Assembly: GCA_922989275.2 (NCBI GenBank)
Contig: OV277864.1
Location: 56,047,550-56,111,549, forward strand
Reading direction: 5' to 3'
Source: Gari tellinella
Lineage: Eukaryota; Mollusca; Bivalvia; Cardiida; Psammobiidae
Length of the DNA: 64,000 nt
Shown in pieces: positions 21,412 through 32,774 of the stretch (position 1 is the first letter of the stretch; each line of letters starts with the position of its first letter). Made by a program: the position numbers and the translations under genes. The notes under the pieces were generated by a model. It was not told the DNA's origin. It ran no database searches and worked only from the letters and a program-made list of their open reading frames with translations.

Positions 21412-21725
21412 GACTTATTCACTCCTGAAACTTTTAATGGAAAAGTCCTGAGTCCAATATAGTCTATTCCATGTTTTACTATTTAGAGTTGGTTTCTGGG
21501 ATATATTGCAAATACGACCTTTGATCTACACTGTTCCACTTTATAAAGTCATGAATATGAACCAATATTTTCTATATCCTAGCAGATGCATGGATTGTGT
21601 ATAAAAGCACTCTGAATTTAAAGCAGAATATGCCTTAACTTAAATACAGTAAATTTCAGAAAAGAGAATAGGGCCAAGTTTAGCGCCCAACAACTCTGAT
21701 AAAAATCCAACACAACCTAAGATAG

Positions 21726-21971
21726 TTAACTCTTTCAACACTTAGTCACTCTTGTGGGTTATAAGGTTTCCTTGTGGATCTTTTTAATTACCAAAACATG
21801 AACCAGTCTACTTTGAAATTTCTGGATAGTAATAAATATTGCTCTAAATTAGCAAACAATGTAGACCCAGATCAGAGGGCTCATATAGGAGCCCTCTGAT
21901 CTGGGTCTACACTGTTTGTAAATGTGACAAGTATATTTTAAACAGGTTCATGGTGGTGAAAGAGTTGAGGA
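21726..21971. mobile_element. family C MITE
   Basis: TTAACTCTTTCAACAC at 21726; perfect core hairpin 21860-21919 (gtagacccagatcagagggc and inverse); right end GAAAGAGTTGA. Confidence 0.87.
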
Positions 21972-22252
21972 TAAGATAGAGATCTATGACCTAGTGTGTA
22001 ACCAAGAACAGAGAAAAACTTCCAAGCATTGAAAGATTGATTACTTCATTGGTCGCACATGCTACTTGTGAACACAATAAATTTCTACTTTTTTGTATTT
22101 AAATTTTAAATTTTTCAATTTTGAAATACAGATTTGTTTACAAGTCAAAGTAGACAAACTCTTGCACCAACTGATCCTTTTTATCTGGAGATGTACATGT
22201 TTATTATTTAAAGGTGCAGTAAAACAAATTACGATGGGTTTTTTTAATGCAG

Positions 22253-22428
22253 CAGGGCTCCAGATAAGAGGAAGTAAATTTCTCACTCATTTTAGCACCA
22301 AATTCTATGGTCTTACTACTCATTAGAATTGTCTCTTCAAGACGATTCTAATGAGTAGTGACACCATAGGGTTTAAAGCAAAAATAAAGATTTTAGATTT
22401 TGAAATACTCCCCTTATCTGGAGCCCTG
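22253..22428. mobile_element. family E MITE
   Basis: CAGGGCTCCAGATAAG ... TATCTGGAGCCCTG with a perfect 6-base duplication atgcag (22247-22252 and 22429-22434). Confidence 0.92.
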
Positions 22429-22719
22429 ATGCAGTCAATTTTTCTATGAAATTGTGGTTTGATGGGTGGCCAGATGCTGGATGAAAGGCAAACCAAATTG
22501 TTCACCATGAACACTTTGTGCTCGTGTGAACTAAAAATGTATTAAAGATGACAAAACTGAAAGGAAAATAACAATGTACAAAACTGGAACAGAGACCATA
22601 CCCATGACAGTTGAGTAACCATAAGTTTCCTGCGCTGTTAGTAAAGTAATGCAGTATTAATTTACCATAACAACTACTGAAATCAATTCTCATTTGCAAC
22701 ACTTATAGCAAGCCGCTGC

Positions 22720-22946
22720 TTAACCCTTAACCTGTTTCTGGTTTTGAAGATAGGGGACCACTTAAAGCAGTTTGAAAGTAAAGCAATTATAGCAAGTGGC
22801 TGCTTAACCCATTACCCCATAGCCTGTTTCTAGTTTTGAAGACAGGTGACCACTTAAAGCAGGTGAAAAGTAAAGCAGAATGCCCCTTAAGGCATTTTTC
22901 TGTGATGGAGGACTAAATTAAATGGGTAAATGGAGTAATGGGTTAA
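22720..22946. mobile_element. two tandem family A fragments
   Basis: Each is preceded by a related flank ('tatagcaag..gctgc') and starts TTAACCC (22720 and 22804), so the first piece looks like a local duplication. The second ends TTAA at 22943-22946. Confidence 0.75.
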
Positions 22947-22974
22947 ACCATTCTCTTTTAGCTAGTTGTCAGTG

Positions 22975-23070
22975 TTTAAGACAGATACTGCTTACAGCAT
23001 GCTAAACGAAAATCACAAATTCCCAAGAGGGAGATTTTTACTTGCATTTCAGCCTGCACTAAACAGGCAA
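22975..23070. repeat. hairpin-bearing small repeat
   Basis: 'cttacagcatgctaaac' ... 'aattcccaagagggagat' ... 'agcctgcact', an inverted arrangement like that at 41441-41520. Confidence 0.45.
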
Positions 23071-23153
23071 TTAAACGGCATTAAAAACTCCGGAATGACC
23101 TGTAGGACGCTGACCATTAATCACACATAATCAATGATGTTACAATGTGTACA

Positions 23154-23403
23154 TTAACCCATTACCCCATAAATACACCTTTTTATGCCTTTAATCTATT
23201 CATCCACTGAAGAAAATAGTTCCAATTTATACTGTTACAAATAAGAATCTAAGAAATATCTTCTATATTCTAGCAAATAATAGCTTAAAGCAGGCTGAAA
23301 GTAAAGCAGAATGCGCCTTAAGGTGTATTCTGCTTTACTTTCAACCTGCTTTAAGTGGTCACCTATTTTCAAAAATAGAAACAGGCCATGGGGTAATTGG
23401 TAA
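23154..23403. mobile_element. family A MITE, reverse orientation
   Basis: TTAACCCATTACCCCATA at 23154, core palindrome 23297-23355, right end 'ggggtaattggtaa'. Confidence 0.9.
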
Positions 23404-23482
23404 ACACAACATAGGACTTGTGGAACACTGTTAATTGTGAGACAATTACATTTTAAGCATTATATTATGTTACTTTCACATC

Positions 23483-23698
23483 AGGGGCCCGTCTTATGAA
23501 ATCTTGTACGACTGTACGATAAAATTCCAAAATTCTCAATTAGTATTTTTCTTCTCCATCTAATCTTGTCTTGAAAAGACAATTCAAAAGAGTGTCATAA
23601 GAAATCAGAAATTATATGTTTTTCAAAGTTTTGACTTACAATACAACCGGTTTTGTCTTAGGACGACACGTTTCATAAGACGAACCCTCAGCTAGTTA
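23483..23698. mobile_element. family N MITE
   Basis: Ends 'aggggcccgtcttatgaaat' and inverted 'tttcataagacgaaccct'. Related to the copy at 31746-31985; the core is more decayed here. Confidence 0.7.
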
Positions 23699-23889
23699 AG
23701 TTTTGTCTGCAGAGTTTGTCTCAGTAGAGATATACCATCAATGTGATTATATCAAACAGTTTACATCCAGATGAGATGTCGAGTCTTACTTGGATCTAAA
23801 CTGTTTTTAAACAGAAATCACAAATGTGCTTGATTGAGCATCTCTTAATTCTCATTGTGCTGAATATTCATCTGCTACAATATATTATG

Positions 23890-23932
23890 TTGACCACTTT
23901 ATTTGTGTATTATACACAAATAAAGTGGTCAA
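23890..23932. repeat. near-perfect palindrome
   Basis: Arms of 21 bases (ttgaccactttatttgtgta and inverse) around a single central base. No flanking family recognised. Confidence 0.85.
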
Positions 23933-24103
23933 CAGTATTAAGCCATAATTAAATGTTGGGTATACTTATAGCTTATATGACAGCTTGATGCAGTACAAAA
24001 GTAATGCAGAAAGTTCCTGTAGGAACTTTCTGCATTACTTTAGTCCTGCATTAAGTGAGCACTTGTCTTTAAAGATCAACATGCTACCTTATTTAGCGGT
24101 TAC

Positions 24104-24362
24104 TTAACTTATAATTCCCTGAAACTTTGAATGGACAATTCCAGTTTGAAATAAAGGCTGTTCCATTTTAGACTATCTAGGCGGTAATAAATTTTTGTAA
24201 TAAATTGCAAAATGACAAATAGTGAAGTCTCCTGATCAGAGGGCTCCTACAGGAGCCCTCTGATCTTGGACTTCACTGTTTGCATAGGACAAATGCATTC
24301 TTCACATGAACATATTTGGTAAAGGACACATATATGCATCAATATGAGGCTCAAAGAGTTAA
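24104..24362. mobile_element. family C MITE
   Basis: TTAA 24104-24107 and 24359-24362 (GCTCAAAGAGTTAA). Core hairpin 24224-24285. Confidence 0.87.
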
Positions 24363-24751
24363 TACAGATTTGACTTAGTATCTCAAAGATATTGGTATGA
24401 AAGCAATCATTAGTACACAAGTGAAACAAATATTCACAAAAATACAAGATACCTTGTCACCGATCTAAAAATCAAAATGTTAGAATATATCATTATTATG
24501 TATGATTCAAAAGAAAATATAATACAAATAAAATAAATAAACAGAACTAAGAGAAGATTTTTAATTATTTCCATACTTACATCCAAAAGTTGCTAATGTA
24601 TTAGAAAAACGGTCAAATAAAGACAACAATATCAAAACATACTGAAAACGGGAGATGTGACTGTGTCTGTAAAACACATGCACTCTAGTTGCATGTATTG
24701 TATATTTGTTGATATTTTATCAGGAGCACTATTCTTGATATCAAGGTATTT
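24363..24751. other. unannotated intron DNA
   Basis: Very AT-rich; nothing recognised. Confidence 0.5.
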
Positions 24752-24990
24752 TACCCTTTACCCAATAACCTGTTTGTAGTATTGAAAATAGGTGACTGCT
24801 TAAAGCAGGTTGAAAGTAAAGCAGAATGCACCCTAAGGTGCATTCTGCTTTACTTTCAGCCTGCTTTAAGGTACCACCTGCTAGAATTAAGAAAATATTC
24901 CTTCTGATACATATTAATGACTGTATAGATAGGAATTATTTTCTTCCGCGGAGGATTAAACGGAATGTCATAAAAGGCGCTTCTATAAGG
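24752..24990. mobile_element. family A MITE
   Basis: 'accctttacccaataacctg' left end, core palindrome 24807-24865, right end 'ggcgcttctataagg'. Confidence 0.85.
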
Positions 24991-25326
24991 AAAACAAACC
25001 ATGTAACAATTTGGCCAGGTGCATTGCTTATGGTATGACATATGCTGTAAAATGCCTTGACGATACAGACTTTGTGAAAGTTTTCAAAGAACTTAGATGC
25101 AATCAACAGAATTTGTATCTATCGAGAGCAAATTTTGCACCACTATAAATTCATCTGCCTACTTGTTCTTAGAATTGATTTTTAATTGGCCATTTTGATA
25201 TAACCCATTTATGCCTGGGTATTGCAATGAACTCTTCCTATGTGCTTGCTGGAAAATTTCATTATGGAAACAAGGGGGATTAAAGAACACTGCAATGCTT
25301 TTTCATATGCACTAGCAAACAGTGCT
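24991..25326. other. unannotated intron DNA
   Basis: AT-rich; nothing recognised. Confidence 0.5.
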
Positions 25327-25605
25327 GATAAGTTGATTTAATTTGTTATAATTTTAAGTCGCTTTTAACAGTATTTTCGTCATATTGCGACATCCAGCTA
25401 ATTATAGGTGGTGGAAGACCCCAGAAGCCCTTTATGCACTGTTTCAGGCACAAATCGGCAATTGGGTAGAACCACTGACCTTCTGTAAGCCAGCTAGAAG
25501 GCTTATCTACATGAAAAATCCAAATTATCAGATTGGGATTCCAGCTCACAGTGGTGACGAGCTTAGTGATGTAAGTCACATTGATTATACCACTCTGATG
25601 AGTCC
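25327..25605 (-). mobile_element. tRNA-derived SINE, copy 1
   Basis: Reverse complement of the element at 45080-45368: tail near 25330, shared body (ctgtaagccagctagaaggc, gcagctaattataggtgg type blocks), ending close to the box B region. Lacks the complete 5' tRNA-like part. Confidence 0.82.
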
Positions 25606-25717
25606 CTGCTGTTTGCAAATGTCCCCTTTAATATACATTAGGCTTAAATGGCTGAGAAAGAGGTGTGCATTATAGCCAACTAAAGTACATGTTGAGTGAG
25701 AGTATGTGAAGATTTAC

Positions 25718-25802
25718 CTGTAGTTCCAGGCTGGCATTTCTCTCCTGTAGAGTGTCCACCTGTCTCTGTAGTCGGGTCAGCTCATCTTGTTCATCAGCCC
25801 TC
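25718..25802 (-). CDS. CNTLN: centlein, fourth coding exon (coiled coil)
   Basis: Exon of 85 bases, acceptor TTTGTTAG and donor GTAAATC. One base completes the previous Arg codon, then 28 codons follow: RADEQDELTRLQRQVDTLQ and ERNASLELQ, ending in phase 0. Leucines and charged residues alternate in heptads, giving uninterrupted coiled coil with the preceding exon. The intron towards the third exon is only about 0.8 kb. The intron on the other side runs about 25 kb to the next recognised exon. A SINE in reverse orientation lies on each side (25327-25605 and 25853-26195). Confidence 0.83.
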
Positions 25803-25852
25803 CTAACAAACACAAACACACTTTATTTGACTTCCAAGGCAGAGACAATTTA

Positions 25853-26195
25853 TAATGGATTTGATTTGATTTGTTATGATTTAATGTCACTTTTTACAAT
25901 ATTCAGTCATATCACGCTGTCCAGCTAATTACAGGTGGAGGAAACCCCAGAGGCCCTTAAGTTTAAACAATAATTCATTCAGAGAAAAGGATTGAACAAC
26001 AGGCAAAGCCTATGGAGTCGTCTTAAGAAGCCCTTTATACACTGTTTAAGGCACAAATCTGCAACCTGGTAGAAACACGACCTTCTGCAAGCCAACTGGA
26101 AGGCTTCCCCACATGAAAAATCTGAATGCCCAGACTTGGATTCAAACTCACAGTGGCAAGGAGCTTAGTGATAGTCACAGTGAATAGTCCACAAT
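25853..26195 (-). mobile_element. tRNA-derived SINE, copy 2, with insertion
   Basis: Same family as 45080-45368, reversed and diverged. About 60 foreign bases (25959-26020) interrupt it. It begins 51 bases from the acceptor of the centlein exon at 25718-25802. Confidence 0.8.
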
Positions 26196-26344
26196 AGTTG
26201 ACGAAAAAACATGGAAAACAAAGTCATGTCATAAATAGTCAGATATAAATCATGCAAAGGTATATGCTATACTACATTATTTGTCTGGAAGTATGCCTCA
26301 CATAAGTTTAGCTTATTTCAATCGTAGCAACTAGTACACGTATC

Positions 26345-26546
26345 ATTTATAAACAGTATACCTGTTAAGAGTACACTTGTCCTATGCAAATACTGCAGAC
26401 CCATATCAGAGGGCTCTGATCAAGGTATGCACTGTTTGTCATTTTGCAAGATATTACAGAAAACAACCTTTGAAAGGTATAAATGGACTAAAGCTAATTG
26501 ACAATTTGAAATTGTCCATTAAAATATTAAGGGGTGAAAGAGTTAA
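26345..26546. mobile_element. family C MITE beside a centlein exon
   Basis: Shortened core hairpin (gacccatatcagagggctct) and right end GAAAGAGTTAA (26543-26546), 29 bases from the splice donor of the exon at 26576-26704. Confidence 0.8.
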
Positions 26547-26575
26547 TGTGACTGCAGACAAATGATCCAGCTTAC

Positions 26576-26704
26576 CTGATCGTGGACTCTCCAAGCTCAC
26601 GAGTTTTACTTGACAATATGCCATGGAGCTCCTCTATTTTCTCATCTTTGCGCTGTAAAATCTCCAGTACCTTCCTGTCTCGTAACTCCGCCTTCTCACG
26701 CTCC
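26576..26704 (-). CDS. CNTLN: centlein, third coding exon (coiled coil)
   Basis: Exon of 129 bases, acceptor GTTGATACAG and donor GTAAGC. It completes the split Arg codon, then reads EREKAELRDRKVLEILQ, RKDEKIEELHGILSSK and TRELGESTI, ending two bases into another Arg codon. The RDRKVLEILQ-KD-KI-E pattern matches the human centlein block KDRKVLEILQVKDAKIQE. It is charged and heptad-rich, as expected for a parallel coiled coil. Transposon remnants lie on both sides: family C ends 29 bases from the donor and family A starts 25 bases before the acceptor. A likely branch-point motif (CTTAAC) lies between the acceptor and the family A end. Confidence 0.87.
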
Positions 26705-26729
26705 CTGTATCAACAGAAAATGTTAAGAT

Positions 26730-26945
26730 TTAACCTGATACCCCATAACTTTTGTTAGTGATTAAATCAGGTGACCACTTAAAGCAGGTTGAAAGTAAAG
26801 CAGAATGCTCCTTAAGGCGCATTCTGATTTACTTTCAGCCTGTTTTAAGCTATCATCTGCAGGGATAAAGAAAATATTTTTTGTTGTGCCTGTTCATTAC
26901 TGAATGAATTGCAACTATTTTTTGTAGAGGAATAAATTTCTATGA
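26730..26945. mobile_element. family A MITE beside a centlein exon
   Basis: TTAACCTGATACCCCATAAC at 26730; core palindrome 26788-26845. Starts 25 bases before the acceptor of the exon at 26576-26704. Confidence 0.82.
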
Positions 26946-27092
26946 TTAAACAAAGAGAGCCATCCATAGTCATGAAGACATTGATATTATACAAAGGGTT
27001 TCAAAACAAAAGAAATATAAATGTTTACTTAAGTAAAATAACGAAAAACTTTTTAATCCATTGGGGTCATGTTTTTCATGGATATTATAGGA

Positions 27093-27318
27093 ATCTGGAT
27101 GGGTCATCCCAGAGAGAGGGGACCAGATACAGAAAACCTGCTCTATTCTCATTATTGACAGATTTCTCTTGTTATTTTGGATGCCCAGCGTAAAGCATTA
27201 ATACATCAAACCTCAGTTTATAAAGTCTCATCTGAAGAACTTGGTCCGGCGTGGGATCAAACTTACAACCCCCTGGTACAAAAGTTGAGTGTGCTAACAC
27301 TAGACCACATCCACCAGT
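27093..27318 (-). mobile_element. second tRNA-like SINE family, copy 1
   Basis: On the minus strand a box A-like 'gtggtctagtgttagcacac' is followed by box B-like 'gtttgatcccacgcc'. The body (ccagagagaggggaccagat) matches 47400-47577. Confidence 0.65.
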
Positions 27319-27548
27319 TTTAGTTTTTGAAATACTCCCCTAATCTGAAGTTACGGACAAGCAATGGAAGAAATCATTGAAAGTATTCAAGAATAAAATA
27401 AATTTTGAGACATTAGAAATTGACTATCTCTCAAAAATGTTCTAATCACAATTTCTAAACCCATCTGCTACCTATTGGGTCCGTAAATGAATTGACAGTC
27501 CTTGAAAAATAACTCTTACCATGTAGCGTTGGATATATTTTCCACAGT

Positions 27549-27716
27549 GATAACCTTTACAAACAGTTTGGATCCAGATGAGACGCCGCGTTATGCGGCG
27601 TCTCATCAGGATCCAAACTGTTTGATACCCTTACCCTGTTTTTGAAAAGAAATTTAGAAAAATCTATTCTTAAAACAACAGAAGATGACAAAGTTACCCA
27701 GCTTGCAAAGAATTAA
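27549..27716. mobile_element. family D MITE
   Basis: Core hairpin 27556-27632 (tttggatccagatgagacgc), right end CAGCTTGCAAAGAATTAA (TTAA 27713-27716). Confidence 0.82.
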
Positions 27717-27813
27717 CTGTTAAACCTTTAGCCTGTTCAGGCAACCATAACCTGCTATGAAATTGTCTACAACTTAATTACTGTCTACAACTGTGTTAAA
27801 ACTTTTCTATCAT

Positions 27814-28066
27814 TTAACCCATTACCCCATAGCCTGTTTCTAGTATTGAAGATATGTGACCACTTACAGCAGGTTGAAAGTAAAGCAGAATATGCCTTTA
27901 GGCACATTCTGCTTTACTTTCAGCCTGCTTTAAACTACCATCTGCTAGAATACAGAATATATTTCATTTGGTACATGTTAATTACTGTATAAATTGGAAC
28001 TATTTTCTTCTATAGAGGAATAAATTTTAAGGCATAGAAAGGTGTATTTATGGGGGAATTGATTAA
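27814..28066. mobile_element. family A MITE
   Basis: TTAACCCATTACCCCATAGC at 27814, core palindrome 27875-27933, right end TTAA 28063-28066. Confidence 0.9.
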
Positions 28067-28104
28067 TTGATGAAACCTAAATATGAGTGTCAGACAATAT
28101 GAGT

Positions 28105-28318
28105 TTAATTCAAGATTTTCACTTTGGAGATACTCCCCCTATCTGGAGCATTTTCTTGCCTCCACTTTTTAATAAAGAGTCATGGAGATTTTACTACATG
28201 CTGACAGGTGACTCCTCATAGCTGGGATCTTTGTCTTTTATTGTCAACCTGCTTTAACCCATTACTCCATAAATATGCCTTTTTACACTTTAAACCTGCT
28301 TTAAGTGGTCACCTTTAT
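28105..28318. repeat. fragments of families E and A
   Basis: 'agatactccccctatctgga' (E end, about 28118-28148) and a shortened family A piece 28252-28318. Confidence 0.55.
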
Positions 28319-29324
28319 TTATGCTTTTCGGTGGATTAACGGGAAAAAGCAGCTCCAAGCAGTGGGATTATTGTCGCTTGTGCTTCTTTTATGAATTTTC
28401 CCCGTAGGGCTCCCCAAGAATCGTAGTCAATCGTGTCTTATCGTTCAATTCCGGCAGTCCGTTTTGTCGCGAACCACTCAACGGAAGAACATGAATCCAA
28501 GATCGGAAGTAACGACGTAATTCCGTTGACGTCAAATCAATAAATAAGTGACGCCATTGTACCGCCAACTGTCACGCACATGTGTTCGACATAAAACTTG
28601 GGGCTCAACACGGGATAAATAATGTACTTTCGCTTTCAATTGTCAAACAAATTCGTTTAAAAAGTGGCTTAAAAGCATAAATAAATAGGATAACTGTCAG
28701 CTATTGAGGACTGTTCATATGACAAGATAAATCATTAATAGGGCCTACTGCCTATGACCCGCTTATGTCAAAAAAAGTCTTGACAAACTGATTGTGGTGT
28801 CCTTTTATCCTTTAAAATACAATCTCCTTCAGGACTACCATCTACTCCTTGTTCATTATTCATCTGTCTTTGTATGAAGAAACCTCCACACCAATGTAAA
28901 ACAGTTTGGATTCTGTTCAGTTACCGAGCTACTACACATTTGATCTAGATCCAAACTGTTTGTCAATTGTAGCACAGCATTACGTAAACCTGCTTCACAT
29001 AACAATACTAAGGACATTCTAGCAAAGTACAGGCGCCGGAGTTTAATTACGTTTTAAAAACTTTAGAGACAAAGTTAATTGTTTTACAAACTTGCTTTCG
29101 TCGCAGTTTTGAGGAACAGGAAACATTTGCACCAAAAGTGTCAAAGTCTACCCATAATTCATTGGTTACCAATTTTAACGGCTGTCAGTCGTCAAACAGA
29201 CACCGTTTTTGTAGGACTGATGCTATTATGACATGCTGGCTCGGCTTTTAAAAACATTAGCCCTGAACCCTTATGATAGTAAATGGTCTTCTTCTTCAAT
29301 TATACTGTCAATGACTCATCTAGC
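28319..29324. other. mostly unique DNA with one hairpin remnant
   Basis: Includes a CRE-like TGACGTCA near 28527 and GC-richer sequence around 28400-28570. A diverged family D core lies at 28898-28962. No exon recognised. Confidence 0.45.
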
Positions 29325-29488
29325 TTAACCCAGTTCTCCCTGTATGTGCCTTTTTATGCTTTAAGTTGGATATATTCCTCCACTGAAGAAAACAGTTCAC
29401 TTTATATAACCAACTACAAGTAAGAAATAGAATTTTCATCTTTGAAAAATGAAATTGAAAGCATTTACTGAAATTAAAGCAGAAAATG
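29325..29488. mobile_element. family A MITE, truncated
   Basis: 'TTAACCCAGTTCTCCCTGTA' left end and following sequence to 'attaaagcagaaaatgc', where the tandem array begins. Confidence 0.65.
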
Positions 29489-30018
29489 CAAGGTTTTTCG
29501 ATGATTTGACCTAGTGACCTAGTTTTTGACCAGATATTACCTATATTCAAACTTGACCTAGATATCAATGAGGCACACATTTTGACCAAGTTTCATTAAA
29601 ATTTAATGAGATTTTTGTCCTTTAGAGTGTTAAGAACATCTTTCTATGATTTGACCTAGTGACTTAGTTTTTAACCAGGCATGACCCACATTCCACCTTG
29701 ACCTAGATATTAATGAGGCAAACATTTTGACCAAGTTTTATGAAGATCCAATAAAGTTTGTAGCGTCTAGAGTGTTAACAAGATATTTCTATGATTTGAC
29801 CTATGGTGACCTTGTTTTTGACCCGACATGACCAACATTCGAACTTGACCAAGATTTCTTTAAGACAAACATTGTCATAAAGTTTCGTGAAGATGGGATG
29901 AAAGTTGTAGCCGCTAGAGTGTTAACGAACAAATTGTGAATGGACAGACATAAAGACAGACAACGGACATCCAGTGATCCTAATAGCTAACCTTGGCACT
30001 TTGTACCAGTAGAGCCTA
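29489..30018 (+). repeat. 145-bp tandem array (family Q fragment)
   Basis: The motif 'tgacctagtgac' recurs at 29509, 29654 and 29799, exactly 145 bases apart. It ends with 'cagacaacggacatccag' and 'agctaaccttggcactttgt', the same 3' sequence as the element at 39559-41201. Confidence 0.87.
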
Positions 30019-30088
30019 AAGTTAGATGTCCATCACCAGTGCTGCTACAACTGTATGGGATTTTGTGACAGACTGACGGACTTGTAGA

Positions 30089-30349
30089 TTAATCTATACC
30101 CCATAAATACGCCTGTTTACGCTTTTCATTTATTCTTCCTCTGAAGAAAAGAGATCAGATTTATACAGCTATGAATATGTATTATAAGAAATATGTTCTA
30201 TATAATATTCTAGCAAATGATAGCTTAAAGCAGGCTGAAAGTAAAGCAGAATGTGCCTTAAAGCACATTCTGCTTTACTTTCAACCTGCTTTAAGTGGTA
30301 ATGTATCTTAAGTTCAAAACTTGAAACAGGCTATGGGGTAATGGGTTAG
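30089..30349. mobile_element. family A MITE, reverse orientation
   Basis: TTAATCTATACCCCATAAAT at 30089, core palindrome 30237-30295, right end GGGGTAATGGGTTA. Confidence 0.88.
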
Positions 30350-30667
30350 TATAGGGCTCTAGCACAAAGGTGTAGTGCCCTATAAAAAAGATATGATAGG
30401 TCGTTCAGTGATTCAAGATTTTTGTTTCTAGGACAGAGGACTAGCATCTTGTCACAGGTGAGAAGCTTGATTTAATTCTAAGTTCCGGCTGATACATTGT
30501 CAAGCCTAATGTTCATTACTTATTCAAGACATTACAGTCGCAGACAACAATATTGTCATGTCATATAAATATCTGCACATTGCAAGACCTCGCATTACCA
30601 CAATAAACTTATTAGCGAATATTTTTATCCATGACATATCAATCAACTTTAACACAATGTGTAATGT
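30350..30667. other. unannotated intron DNA
   Basis: Nothing recognised. Confidence 0.5.
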
Positions 30668-30880
30668 GACATTACTCCATAGCATGTTTTGAAAACAGAT
30701 CATGATCACTTAAAGAAGGTTGAAAGTAAAGTAGAATGCACATTGAAGCTACAATCTTCTAGAATGTAGAGAATATTTCTTATCCTGCATATTCATGAAT
30801 GTATAAAGGGAAACTATTTTCGTCAGTGGAGGAATAAATAAAAGGCGTAAAAAAGTAGTATTTATGGGGTAATGGGCTAA
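30668..30880. mobile_element. family A MITE
   Basis: Forward copy with a reduced core, ending GGGGTAATGGGCTAA at 30880, which also serves as the start of the next copy. Confidence 0.8.
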
Positions 30881-31095
30881 CCTGTTCACAGATATGCCTT
30901 AGGATGCTTTTAAACACATTTTTAGCCTCTAATGTATTCCTCCAATGAAGAAAAATAGTTCCAATTTATACAGCAATTAATGTATATCATAAGAAATAAT
31001 TTCAATTTTCTAGCAGATGATAGCTTAAAGCAGGCTTAAGGCACATTCTGCTTTACTTTTAACCTGCTTTAAGTGGTCACCAATCTTCATAACTA

Positions 31096-32279
31096 ACAAG
31101 AGGCCCACATTTCGCTCACCTGAGGACCATAGAAGCTGACTGTGCAAGACAACATTTTGATATAGCTATGATCCAGGTGTCATAATTTGAACAATCTCGG
31201 TAGCGGACCACAATGTGAAACTACGTATCAGTTTCAGAGAAGAAGATTTTTAAAAGTTTCCTATAGAAATCTATGTAAAACTGATAAGCCCTTTAAGAAA
31301 TTTCTTAAAGGTTTTCCTATAGAAGTCTATGTAAAACTGAAAAGCCCCGGGGCAGGGCCAAATTTGATGCAGGTCATAATTTGAACAATGACGGTAGAGG
31401 ACCATAAGGCAAAGCTACATGTCAAATATTAATGATCTGCACCTTACAGTTTCAGAGAAGAAGATTTTTAAAGGTTTTCCTATGAAAAACTGATAAGCCT
31501 GAGGACGGGGCCATTTTTAGTCCGGGGGTCATAATTTGAACAATGACGGTAGAGGACCATAAGGCAAAGCTAACTGTCAAATATTAATGATCTGCGCCTT
31601 ACAGTTTCAGAGAAGAAGATTTTTAAAGGTTTTCCTAAGAAAAACTGATAAGCCCGAGGGCGGGCCATTTTTAGTCCGGGGGTCATAATTTGAACAATCT
31701 TGGTAGAGGACCATAAGGCAAAATTATATGTCAAATATTAAAGATCAGGGGCCCGTTTCATAAAACTTTGTACGACAAAAACGATCGTAAGTCAAAACTT
31801 TCAACTACATTTAATTTCTGATTTCTCTATCTAATCCTGTCTTGTGCCATCTCTTTGGAATCATCTTTTCAAGACGATTCCAAAGAGATGTCACAAGACA
31901 GGATTAGATAGAGAAATACATAATAATTAAGACTTTTAAAATCTGACTTACGACAACATTTGTTGTACGAAGTTTTATGAAACGGATTTTTACAGATTTT
32001 CTTATGCATTAGATGTTGTCTATACGGTCATGTTAGGAAATCTAGTCCCAAAGCAAAGGGGAATAACTCTAGCCAAAAACTTTGAACAATATTTCGTTTC
32101 CCCTTGTCACTGATGCTTCTGACAAAGTTTGGTTGAAATCGGGTCAGTGGCTTCAGAGGAGATGTTGTTTGAAAATGTGGACGGACGACGTACTACGGAC
32201 GCCGGACACCAGACACTGGACGACGGACGGAATGGGATCACAATAGCTCATCCTGAGCCTTCGGCTCAAGTGAGCTAAC
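31096..32279 (+). mobile_element. Q element (Helentron-like, inferred)
   Basis: Starts 'acaagaggcccacatttcgc' and ends with 'gcctt-cggc' hairpin and 'agtgagctaac'. Holds three to four tandem units of about 154 bases ('cataatttgaacaatgacgg' at 31375, 31530, 31684), then a family N insertion, then a unit with 'ggacgacgtactacggacgc'. Short 3' hairpin, internal tandem repeats and no clear duplication suggest a non-autonomous Helitron/Helentron; this is an inference. Confidence 0.65.
31746..31985. mobile_element. family N MITE nested in the Q element
   Basis: Ends 'aggggcccgtttcataaaac' and 'gttttatgaaacgg'. The core palindrome spans about 31836-31916 with arms of roughly 40 bases (ctatctaatcctgtcttgtg and inverse). 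Confidence 0.85.
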
Positions 32280-32304
32280 AACAGGCTATATGGTTATGGG
32301 TTAA

Positions 32305-32774
32305 AGTCACAAGGCTTAAACAGAGTTGGATATAGGGAAGGTGTGCTTTTGGCTATGGCTAGAGAGGTAAACTCATCCATTACAACATCAAACTATAAAC
32401 CCAGAAGTGACTGGTTCGATACCCTGCTGGGTGTGGTTGACATGTTATGGTGAAAATGTTGGAACTGTCTGTTTAGTGAACTCCCAAGTGTCTGGTGACA
32501 ATGTTCAAGGTCATTTTAAGGTCATGAGCACATCAGGGGGCATAGTGTTTCACAAACCCCTTGGCCAACATTATAACGGTTCTGAAATGGGTCTACATTG
32601 TTCGCAGTTTCAAAGCATTTGTAACTTAGTTAATTACATTTCTAAAGTTATCGTAATTCAATTAATTACATCCTTGATTTCCCTGTAATGGTAATTTAAC
32701 TGAGACCTTTGACAAGTAATTGACCCCAGGTCTGTCTGGTGTCATGTGTTCTCTTGCCAACACTACAGACTTAC
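32305..32774. other. unannotated intron DNA next to centlein exon 2
   Basis: A box B-like 'ggttcgataccctgc' near 32411 may mark an old SINE, not otherwise supported. No MITE seen within 400 bases of this splice donor. Confidence 0.4.

Larger units (their letters stand above)
30877..32304. mobile_element. family A MITE interrupted by a Q element
   Basis: Left part to 'cttcataacta' (31095), right part 'aacaggctatatggttatgg' to TTAA 32301-32304. The normal family reads 'aactagaaacaggctatgg', so the Q element sits inside it. Confidence 0.85.

Noticed and set aside
32407..32688. 93-residue plus-strand ORF
   Set aside because: In the centlein intron, opposite strand, no homology; a possible old SINE explains part of it.
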